A stretch of 19,951 bases of DNA from NCBI GenBank assembly GCA_004299215.1, contig SCTD01000432.1, positions 1-19,951 on the forward strand, given 5' to 3'. The DNA is from Frankiales bacterium. Lineage in GTDB: Bacteria; Actinomycetota; Actinomycetes; Mycobacteriales; SCTD01. A program made the translations under genes and the position numbers. Positions 12,404 through 18,798 of the stretch are shown piece after piece (position 1 is the stretch's first letter; every line of letters starts with the position of its first letter). The notes beneath the pieces were generated by a model. It had not been told where the DNA came from and made no database searches. It saw only the letters and a list, made by a program, of their open reading frames with translations.

Positions 12404-13242
12404 GCTGGCGGCTGCGGATCCGGCACACGACCGGCTACGCCTACGACACTCCTGTGCTCGCGTCGTTCAACGAGGCGCGGCTGACCCCCGTGACCGACGT
12501 CGACCAGCTCACCCTCGAGGCGCAGGTCGTCACGTCGCCCGAGGCCGAGCAGCAGCGCTACTGGGACTACTGGGGCACCCAGGTCACGGCCTTCGACGTG
12601 CACCGCCCGCACAGCCGGCTCGTGGTCACCGCGACCTCGGTGGTCGACACCGCGGACGCCCGGCCCGCTCCGGTCGTGTCCGGCTGGGACGCCGTCCGGT
12701 CGCCCGAGGTGCGCGACCGGTTCGTCGAGATGCTCACCCCCACCGAGCGCACCCGGCCGGACGAGGAGATGGTCGTGCTCGCCCGCAAGGCGGTCGAGGG
12801 GCTCGACCCGCACGACGCGGCCATGGCCGTGATGGCACTCGCGCACGAGCGGGTGGCCTACCGGCCCGGCAGCACCGGGGTCGCCACGTCCGCGCAGGAG
12901 GCCTGGAGCCAGGGCAGCGGCGTGTGCCAGGACATCGCGCACGTCACGGTCGCGCTGCTGCGCGCGGTCGGACTGCCGGCGTCGTACGTCTCGGGCTACC
13001 TCCACCCGCGCCGCGAGGCGGCGATCGGGCAGACCGTGACCGGCGAGAGCCACGCCTGGGTCGAGGTCTGGCTGGGTGGGTGGTGGGCGTACGACCCGAC
13101 GAACACGGTGCCGGCCGGCGAGCGGCACGTCGTGGTCGGCCGGGGCAGGGACTACGCGGACGTCCCGCCGCTGAAGGGGCTCTTCTCCGGCGGCGGCGGC
13201 CACCGGCTGGACGTGACCGTGGAGGTCACCCGCCTGCAGTAG
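12400..13242 (+). CDS. Transglutaminase-like cysteine peptidase-fold protein
   Basis: 280 residues from the ATG overlapping the alpha-E stop. N-terminal bacterial transglutaminase-associated beta domain (MSWRLRIRHTTGYAYDTPV, then FNEARLTP) to about residue 95, then a papain-like transglutaminase domain. The catalytic triad is intact: C176 in GSGVCQDIAH, H218 in GESHAWVEVW and D232 in WWAYDPTN. No signal peptide or membrane segment, so it is predicted cytoplasmic. Within this gene trio it may be a peptidase that removes what the ATP-grasp enzyme adds, or a transferase; the reaction is unknown. The stop lies 13 bases before the lepA start and next to the lepA -10 element. Confidence 0.93.
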   Translation: MSWRLRIRHTTGYAYDTPVLASFNEARLTPVTDVDQLTLEAQVVTSPEAEQQRYWDYWGTQVTAFDVHRPHSRLVVTATSVVDTADARPAPVVSGWDAVRSPEVRDRFVEMLTPTERTRPDEEMVVLARKAVEGLDPHDAAMAVMALAHERVAYRPGSTGVATSAQEAWSQGSGVCQDIAHVTVALLRAVGLPASYVSGYLHPRREAAIGQTVTGESHAWVEVWLGGWWAYDPTNTVPAGERHVVVGRGRDYADVPPLKGLFSGGGGHRLDVTVEVTRLQ

Positions 13243-13244
13243 GT

Positions 13245-13250
13245 GACAAT
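13245..13250 (+). promoter_or_regulatory. Predicted -10 (GACAAT) for lepA
   Basis: GACAAT begins two bases after the transglutaminase-gene stop and is followed by five bases and GTG 13256. It predicts a leaderless lepA mRNA starting at the GTG rather than at the in-frame ATG 13262. The upstream gene end contains GTGACC-GTGGA-GGTCAC (13213-13229), an inverted repeat of coding origin. Confidence 0.5.
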
Positions 13251-13255
13251 GGGAC

Positions 13256-15079
13256 GTGCCCATGACCGATCCCGCGGTGATCCGCAACTTCTGCATCATC
13301 GCCCACATCGACCACGGCAAGTCCACGCTCGCCGACCGGATGCTCCAGCTGACCGGTGTCGTCGACGCCCGCCAGATGCGCGCGCAGTACCTCGACAAGA
13401 TGGACATCGAGCGCGAGCGCGGCATCACCATCAAGGCGCAGAACGTCCGGATGCCGTGGACCGCGGACGACGGCAGGAACTACGTCCTGCACATGATCGA
13501 CACCCCCGGGCACGTCGACTTCACCTACGAGGTGTCGCGCTCGCTGGCCGCCTGCGAGGGGACGCTGCTGCTCGTCGACGCCGCGCAGGGGATCGAGGCG
13601 CAGACGCTCGCCAACCTCTACCTCGCGCTCGAGAACGACCTGCACATCATCCCGGTGCTCAACAAGATCGACCTCCCCGCGGCCCAGCCGGACAAGTACG
13701 CCGAGGAGGTCGCGAAGATCATCGGCTGCGAGCCCGACGACGTGCTGCGGATCAGCGCCAAGACCGGGCAGGGCGTGCCGGACGTGCTGAACGCGATCGT
13801 CCGGGACGTGCCCGCGCCGATGGGCGACGTGGCCGCCCCGGCGCGCGCCATGATCTTCGACTCGGTCTACGACTCCTACCGCGGCGTCATCACCTACGTC
13901 CGCGTCTTCGACGGCACGCTGTCCACCAAGGACAAGGGCCTGATGATGTCGACGCAGAACGTCCACGACATCCTCGAGGTCGGCGTCGTCAGCCCGGACA
14001 TGACGCCGACGGAGTTCCTCTCCGCGGGCGAGGTCGGCTACGTCATCCCCGGCGTGAAGAACGTCCGCCAGGCCCGCGTCGGCGACACGCTGACGACGGC
14101 CCGCAACCCCGCGACCGAGTCCCTCGGCGGCTACCAGGACGCCAAGCCGATGGTCTTCTCGGGCCTCTACCCGCTCGACGGCAGCGAGTACCCCGCGCTG
14201 CGCGACGCGCTCGACAAGCTGCGCCTCAACGACGCCGCGCTCGTCTACGAGCCCGAGACCTCGCTGGCGCTCGGCTTCGGCTTCCGCGTCGGCTTCCTCG
14301 GCCTGCTGCACCTCGAGATCGTCCGCGAGCGGCTCGAGCGCGAGGCCGGTCTCGCGCTCATCTCCACCGCGCCGAACGTCGTCTACCGCGTGGTGCTCGA
14401 GAGCGGCGAGGAGGTGATCGTCACCAACCCGAGCGACTGGCCGACCAAGGGCAAGATCGCGCACATCTTCGAGCCCGTCGCGAAGGCGATGGTGCTGCTG
14501 CCCAGCGACTACGTGGGCGCGGTGATGGAGCTGTGCCAGAACCGCCGCGGCGTCATGCAGGGCATGGACTACCTGTCCGAGGACCGCGTCGAGCTGCGCT
14601 ACACGCTGCCGATGGGCGAGATCATCTTCGACTTCTTCGACCAGCTGAAGTCGCGCACCAAGGGCTACGCCTCGCTCGACTACGAGCTGTCCGGCGAGCA
14701 GGAGTCCGACCTGGTGAAGGTCGACATCCTGCTCCAGGGCGAGCCGGTCGACGCCTTCAGCGCGATCGTGCACCGCGACAAGGCCTACGCCTACGGCACG
14801 TCCATGACGTCCAAGCTGCGCGAGCTCATCCCGCGGCAGAACTTCGAGGTGCCCATCCAGGCGGCGATCGGCGCGCGGGTGATCGCCCGCGAGAACATCC
14901 GGGCGATCCGCAAGGACGTGCTGGCCAAGTGCTACGGCGGTGACATCACCCGCAAGCGCAAGCTGCTGGAGAAGCAGAAGGAGGGCAAGAAGCGGATGAA
15001 GATGGTCGGCCGCGTCGAGGTCCCCCAGGAGGCGTTCATCGCCGCGCTCTCCACCGGAGAGGAGAAGGCCGGCAAGTAG
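13256..15079 (+). CDS. lepA: Elongation factor 4 (LepA), ribosome-associated GTPase
   Basis: 607 residues, full family length. GTPase motifs: AHIDHGKST at 16-24 (G1), RGITI at 55-59 (G2), DTPGH at 82-86 (G3), NKID at 136-139 (G4) and SAKTG (G5). The LepA-specific C-terminal domain is present (KRKLLEKQKEGKKRMKMVGRV and VPQEAFIAAL). EF4 is a conserved translational GTPase proposed to remodel stalled ribosomes or aid initiation and 30S assembly. Start: GTG 13256 sits at the expected transcription start of a -10 hexamer; ATG 13262 is a two-codon-shorter alternative. In actinobacteria lepA commonly lies near rpsT, holA and hemW, as here, though with extra genes on both sides. Confidence 0.98.
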   Translation: MPMTDPAVIRNFCIIAHIDHGKSTLADRMLQLTGVVDARQMRAQYLDKMDIERERGITIKAQNVRMPWTADDGRNYVLHMIDTPGHVDFTYEVSRSLAACEGTLLLVDAAQGIEAQTLANLYLALENDLHIIPVLNKIDLPAAQPDKYAEEVAKIIGCEPDDVLRISAKTGQGVPDVLNAIVRDVPAPMGDVAAPARAMIFDSVYDSYRGVITYVRVFDGTLSTKDKGLMMSTQNVHDILEVGVVSPDMTPTEFLSAGEVGYVIPGVKNVRQARVGDTLTTARNPATESLGGYQDAKPMVFSGLYPLDGSEYPALRDALDKLRLNDAALVYEPETSLALGFGFRVGFLGLLHLEIVRERLEREAGLALISTAPNVVYRVVLESGEEVIVTNPSDWPTKGKIAHIFEPVAKAMVLLPSDYVGAVMELCQNRRGVMQGMDYLSEDRVELRYTLPMGEIIFDFFDQLKSRTKGYASLDYELSGEQESDLVKVDILLQGEPVDAFSAIVHRDKAYAYGTSMTSKLRELIPRQNFEVPIQAAIGARVIARENIRAIRKDVLAKCYGGDITRKRKLLEKQKEGKKRMKMVGRVEVPQEAFIAALSTGEEKAGK

Positions 15080-15080
15080 C

Positions 15081-15101
15081 GCCTGCCCCGACCTGGCAGG
15101 C
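15081..15101. repeat. 7-bp perfect hairpin between lepA and the S9 peptidase gene
   Basis: GCCTGCC (15081-15087) and GGCAGGC (15095-15101) with a seven-base loop start one base after the lepA stop codon. It could end lepA transcription, although there is no U-tract. Its right arm overlaps the predicted -10 of the S9 gene, so an operator role is an alternative. Confidence 0.5.
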
Positions 15102-15102
15102 T
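15097..15102 (+). promoter_or_regulatory. Predicted -10 (CAGGCT) for the S9 peptidase
   Basis: CAGGCT is followed by seven bases and ATG 15110. The block through the ATG matches the DegV start region at 13 of 16 positions. It lacks the usual first T, so it is weaker than the others. Confidence 0.35.
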
Positions 15103-15109
15103 GCCGGCC

Positions 15110-17119
15110 ATGCCCGACGCCTACACCGACCTCGACGCCTACCTCGCGCTGCCACGGATCACCGGGCTGGCGCTCAGCCCCGCCGGCGATCGCCTGGTCA
15201 CCGTCGTCGCGACCCTCGACAAGGACGCGACGGCGTACGTCAGCGCGCTCTGGGAGGTCGATCCCGCCGGGGAGCGGCCGGCCCGGCGGCTGACCCGAAG
15301 CACCAAGGGCGAGGGCGGCCCGGTCTTCCTGCCGAGCGGCGACCTGCTCTTCACCTCGGCCCGGCCGGACCCCGCCGGCGGCTCCGACGACGACGCCCCC
15401 ACGATGCTGTGGCTGCTGCCGCCGGCCGGCGAGGCGCGCGTCGTGGGCACCCGTCCGGGCGGGATCGGTGCGGTCGCCGTGGCGGAGAGGTCAGGCACCG
15501 TCGCGGTCCTCAGCGACACCCTGCCGGCCTCGACCGACACGGCGTCCGACGAGGAGCGGCGCAAGGCCCGCAAGGACAAGAAGGTCGACGCGGTCCTGCA
15601 CGCGAGCTACCCGGTCCGCTACTGGGACCGCGACCTCGGCGTCGGCCAGACCAGGCTGCTGGTGACGGACCCGCCGGCGGACGACGGCTGCGTCGCGTGG
15701 CGCGACCTGACGCCCGCGCCCGGACGCGCGCTGCACGGCGGGCAGGTCTCGCTCACGCCCGATGGCCGTACGGCCGTCAGCACCTGGGCGCGCGCCGAGC
15801 CGCACGGCGGGCGGCGGACCACGCTGGTCGCGGTGGACGTCGCGAGCGGTGAGCAGCGCGTCCTGGTGGACGACGGCACCACCGACTGGCTCGACCCGCG
15901 GGTGTCGCCGGACGGGCGGTGGGTGGCGGCGGTCGCCGAGCGGCGCAGCACACCGGACGAGCCGGTCGAGATGCGGCTGGTGGTCGTCCCGCTGGACGGG
16001 TCCGCCGAGCCGCGCGACGTCGCACCTGAGTGGGACCGCTGGGTGTCGGAGCACCGCTGGAGTCCCGACGGGACAGCGCTTCTCGTGACGGCGGACGACG
16101 AGGGTGCGTGCCCGGTCTTCCGCATCGAGGTCGCGTCCGGCACGGTCACCCGGCTCACCGGCGACCGCGGGCACTACACCGACCTGTGCGTCGCGCCGGA
16201 CGGCTCCGCCGTCTACGCGCTGCGCGACGCGGTTGACGCGGCGCCGACGCCCGTGCGCCTCGACGCCCGGGAGGCCGAGCAGGGCCCGAGCCTGCTGAAC
16301 GGCCCGAGCACGGCACCGGCCCCCGGCGGGTCGCTCACCGAGGTGCACGCGACGGCGGCCGACGGCACGCGCCTGCGGTCGTGGCTGGTGCTGCCCGAGG
16401 GCGACGGACCGCATCCCCTCCTGCTGTGGGTGCACGGTGGCCCGCTCGGCTCGTGGAACGGCTGGTCCTGGCGGTGGAACCCGCACCTGATGGCGGCCCG
16501 CGGCTACGCCATGCTGCTGCCCGACCCTGCCCTGTCGACCGGCTACGGCCGGGAGATGGTGCGTCGTGGCTGGGGTCGCTGGGGAGACGCGCCGTACACC
16601 GACCTCATGGCGATCACCGACGCCGCGCTCGAGCACCCCGCGGTGGACCGGACCCGTACGGCCGCGATGGGCGGCAGCTTCGGCGGCTACATGGCCAACT
16701 GGATCGCGGGCCACACCGACCGCTTCGACGCCGTCGTCACGCACGCGTCGCTGTGGGACCTCGAGCAGTTCGGGCCGACGACCGACGCGGCGTACTACTG
16801 GGCGCGCGAGATGACGGCCGAGATGGCGCGCGAGCACAGCCCGAGCCGGTTCGCCGACGCGATCACCTCGCCGGTGCTGGTGATCCACGGGGACAAGGAC
16901 TACCGGGTGCCGATCGGCGAGGGGCTGCGGCTGTGGTGGGACCTGTGCTCGCGGGCGGAGGACCCGGAGGCGATGCCGCACCGGTTCCTCTACTTCCCGA
17001 ACGAGAACCACTGGGTGCTCGCGCCGCAGCACGCGAAGGTCTGGTACGAGACGGTGCACGCCTTCCTGGCCCAGCACGTGCTGGGTGAGGAGTGGGTGTG
17101 CCCGGAGCTGCTGCGGTAG
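15110..17119 (+). CDS. S9-family (prolyl oligopeptidase-like) serine peptidase
   Basis: 669 residues. Residues 1 to about 400 are a beta-propeller made of repeats such as SLTPDGRTAVS, RVSPDGRWVAA, RWSPDGTALLV and VAPDGSAVYAL. The alpha/beta-hydrolase domain follows, with VHGGP at 441-445, nucleophile S523 in GGSFGGY, D597 in HGDKDYRVP and H634 in NENHWV, a complete triad. Such enzymes cleave short peptides, often releasing acyl-aminoacyl or dipeptidyl units; the specificity here is not readable. No signal peptide, so it is predicted cytoplasmic. It starts 30 bases after lepA behind its own -10-like element and ends one base from the convergent phosphatase gene. It is not usually part of the lepA-hemW neighbourhood, so it is likely an insertion in this lineage. 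Confidence 0.94.
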   Translation: MPDAYTDLDAYLALPRITGLALSPAGDRLVTVVATLDKDATAYVSALWEVDPAGERPARRLTRSTKGEGGPVFLPSGDLLFTSARPDPAGGSDDDAPTMLWLLPPAGEARVVGTRPGGIGAVAVAERSGTVAVLSDTLPASTDTASDEERRKARKDKKVDAVLHASYPVRYWDRDLGVGQTRLLVTDPPADDGCVAWRDLTPAPGRALHGGQVSLTPDGRTAVSTWARAEPHGGRRTTLVAVDVASGEQRVLVDDGTTDWLDPRVSPDGRWVAAVAERRSTPDEPVEMRLVVVPLDGSAEPRDVAPEWDRWVSEHRWSPDGTALLVTADDEGACPVFRIEVASGTVTRLTGDRGHYTDLCVAPDGSAVYALRDAVDAAPTPVRLDAREAEQGPSLLNGPSTAPAPGGSLTEVHATAADGTRLRSWLVLPEGDGPHPLLLWVHGGPLGSWNGWSWRWNPHLMAARGYAMLLPDPALSTGYGREMVRRGWGRWGDAPYTDLMAITDAALEHPAVDRTRTAAMGGSFGGYMANWIAGHTDRFDAVVTHASLWDLEQFGPTTDAAYYWAREMTAEMAREHSPSRFADAITSPVLVIHGDKDYRVPIGEGLRLWWDLCSRAEDPEAMPHRFLYFPNENHWVLAPQHAKVWYETVHAFLAQHVLGEEWVCPELLR

Positions 17120-17120
17120 C

Positions 17121-17726
17121 TCAGCGGGGGAGCAGGTCGCGCACGTGGCCGGTCTCGTTGAGGCTGATCACGCCCCGGCGACCGTCGCGCGACGCGCCGA
17201 TCCGCGTGATGGAGCAGTAGTCCGGCGGGAACCAGATCGTCCGCTCCTGGCCGAGGACGTGGCCCGCCGCCGCGTTGATCGCGCCGGCGTGGCTGACGAG
17301 CACCGCCTTGCCGCCCGGGTGCCTCGCGACGATGCGCTCGACGGCCTCGACGACCCGGGTGCGGAAGGCCACCGGGTCGACGTCGTGGCTGTAGAGGTCG
17401 CCGTGGATGAGCGCCGTGTAGCGCGGGTCGCCGGCGGCCTTCAGCTCCTCGACGGGGACGTAGGAGCTGTCCTTGCTGTCGAACTCGGCCAGCCCGTCGT
17501 CGATCTCGGCCGTCATGCCGAGCGCGCGCTCCAGCGGTGCCGCGGTCTCGCGGGCGCGCCGCGAGGGAGAGCTGTAGAGCGCGTCGACCTCTTCGAGGGC
17601 GAGCACCGCGACCAGCCGCTCGGCCTGCTCGTGCCCGCGCTGCGACAGCTGCGGGTCGGCGGGGCTGCCGTCGTGCGTCGCGTCGATGCGGACCGGCAGG
17701 GCATGGCGGACGAGCACGATCTCCAT
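17121..17726 (-). CDS. Histidine phosphatase family protein (phosphoglycerate-mutase-like)
   Basis: 201 residues from ATG 17726. Branch-1 histidine phosphatase features: VLVRHA at 4-9 with catalytic H8 (RHA in place of the commoner RHG), SQRGHEQAERL at 28-38, YSSPSRRARETA at 51-62 with phosphate-binding R58, acidic E81, and VSHAGAINAAAG at 145-156 with the second His, H146. Family members range from phosphoglycerate mutases to phosphatases of sugars, nucleotides and cofactors; the substrate cannot be called. It lies 11 bases downstream of the sugar dehydrogenase gene and probably shares its transcript, although a -10-like hexamer at 17735-17740 may give it its own start. Confidence 0.92.
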   Translation of the reverse strand: MEIVLVRHALPVRIDATHDGSPADPQLSQRGHEQAERLVAVLALEEVDALYSSPSRRARETAAPLERALGMTAEIDDGLAEFDSKDSSYVPVEELKAAGDPRYTALIHGDLYSHDVDPVAFRTRVVEAVERIVARHPGGKAVLVSHAGAINAAAGHVLGQERTIWFPPDYCSITRIGASRDGRRGVISLNETGHVRDLLPR

Positions 17727-17734
17727 GCGGCCCG

Positions 17735-17740
17735 ACGCTA
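17735..17740 (-). promoter_or_regulatory. Candidate -10 (TAGCGT) for the histidine phosphatase, built on the upstream stop codon
   Basis: Minus-strand TAGCGT uses the TAG stop of the dehydrogenase gene as its first three bases and lies eight bases before ATG 17726. The same hexamer precedes comEA and the dehydrogenase itself. It suggests an internal leaderless promoter in the pair. Confidence 0.35.
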
Positions 17741-18745
17741 CGGGAAGCGCGTGATGCGCAGGACGCGGTCGTTGGTGCCGTTCGCGGTCAGCAGCCACAT
17801 CGCCCCGTCGCGCGGGTTCTGCATCGCGGCGCGCAGCCGGCCGTAGGTCCCGTTGTACATCGACGTCGCGCGCACGACCCGGTCTTCGCTCATCTCCAGC
17901 CGCCACAGCCGCTGCCCCCGCAGCGCCGCGGCGTAGAGGCTGCCGCCCTTGTAGGCGAGCCCGCTCGGCGACGCCTCGGCGGGCGTCCACTGGTGCACCG
18001 GGTTGCGGTAGCGGGTGTCGTTGCTCCGCCCCTCCACGACCGGCCAGCCGTAGTTGCCGCCGGGGACGATGTGGTTGACCTCGTCCCAGGTGTTCTGGCC
18101 GAACTCCGTGGCCCACAGCCGCCTGTCGCGGTCGAAGGCCAGGCCCTGCACGTTGCGGTGGCCGAGCGACAGCACGACGGTCCCGAACGGGTTCCCCTGA
18201 ACGGGACGGCCGTCCTTGGTCATCCGCAGGATCTTGCCGCCGAGGCTGCTGGTGCTCTGCGCGGAGTCGCGGTTCTGCGCGTCGCCGGTGCCGGCGTAGA
18301 GATGGCCGTCCGGCCCGAAGAGGAGGCGGCCGCCGTCGTGGCTGCTCGCGGCCGGGATGCCGCTGAGGATGACCCGCGGCCGCGCCGCCGATCCTCGTAC
18401 GACGTAGGCGATCCGGTTGTCGGTCGACGTCGTGTAGTAGAGGTAGACGCGGCCGTCGCGCAGGTAGTCCGGGCCGACGGCGATGCCGAGCAGGCCGCTC
18501 TCGCCGCGCACCGCGGCCTCCCGCACCGTGTAGATCACGCGGGCGGGCCGGCCGGGGGTGACCGCCCAGATGCGGCGGGTGTGCCGCTCGGTGAACAGCG
18601 CGCTGCCGTCGGGCAGGAAGGCGATGCCCCACGGCTGGGTCAGGCCGGAGGCGACGACCTGCGGCGTGCTCGCCGCGGTCGCGGGCGTGGCGGTCAGCGG
18701 CAGCGCGACCAGCAGTGCGGAGAGGGCGGCGAGGAGGCGTCTCAC
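17738..18745 (-). CDS. Secreted PQQ-dependent sugar dehydrogenase family protein (soluble GDH-like propeller)
   Basis: 335 residues. A Sec signal peptide covers residues 1 to about 24 (MRRLLAALSALLVALPL with an ATA cleavage region) and there is no lipobox Cys. The mature part is a six-bladed propeller of the soluble glucose-dehydrogenase type: GLTQPWGIAFLPDG at 34-47, GLLGIAVGPDY at 84-94, SHDGGRLLFGPDG at 135-147 with H136 at the catalytic-base position, GHRNVQGLAFD at 195-205, and EFGQNTWDEVN plus GGNYGWP at 214-235. Members oxidise aldoses with PQQ as cofactor; PQQ supply cannot be judged from this window. GTG start at 18745, seven bases after a TAGCGT hexamer. Divergent from hemW with 53 bases between start codons. 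Confidence 0.92.
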   Translation of the reverse strand: MRRLLAALSALLVALPLTATPATAASTPQVVASGLTQPWGIAFLPDGSALFTERHTRRIWAVTPGRPARVIYTVREAAVRGESGLLGIAVGPDYLRDGRVYLYYTTSTDNRIAYVVRGSAARPRVILSGIPAASSHDGGRLLFGPDGHLYAGTGDAQNRDSAQSTSSLGGKILRMTKDGRPVQGNPFGTVVLSLGHRNVQGLAFDRDRRLWATEFGQNTWDEVNHIVPGGNYGWPVVEGRSNDTRYRNPVHQWTPAEASPSGLAYKGGSLYAAALRGQRLWRLEMSEDRVVRATSMYNGTYGRLRAAMQNPRDGAMWLLTANGTNDRVLRITRFP

Positions 18746-18748
18746 AGT

Positions 18749-18765
18749 GCGGACGCTACGTCCGC
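18749..18765. repeat. Inverted repeat over the dehydrogenase promoter
   Basis: GCGGAC-GCTAC-GTCCGC is a perfect 6-bp inverted repeat with a five-base centre. It covers the predicted minus-strand -10 (18753-18758), a typical repressor position. A tandem CCGCTTC pair, nine bases apart, follows at 18762-18778. Confidence 0.4.
18753..18758 (-). promoter_or_regulatory. Predicted -10 (TAGCGT) for the dehydrogenase gene
   Basis: Minus-strand TAGCGT with a seven-base spacer to GTG 18745, the same arrangement as at comEA. No Shine-Dalgarno is visible, so a leaderless mRNA is predicted. Confidence 0.5.
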
Positions 18766-18786
18766 TTCGCCCGCTTCACCAGCCCG

Positions 18787-18792
18787 CACACT
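18787..18792 (+). promoter_or_regulatory. Candidate -10 (CACACT) for hemW
   Basis: CACACT lies six bases before GTG 18799. It fits only part of TAnnnT, but its position matches the other genes. Its -35 region would overlap that of the divergent dehydrogenase promoter. Confidence 0.35.
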
Positions 18793-18798
18793 GGTGTC

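Noticed and set aside
17121..18632. A single 503-codon minus-strand fusion frame across dehydrogenase and phosphatase
   Set aside because: The phosphatase frame merely stays open upstream in the wrong frame of the dehydrogenase gene; the dehydrogenase has its own complete frame and stop at 17738-17740.
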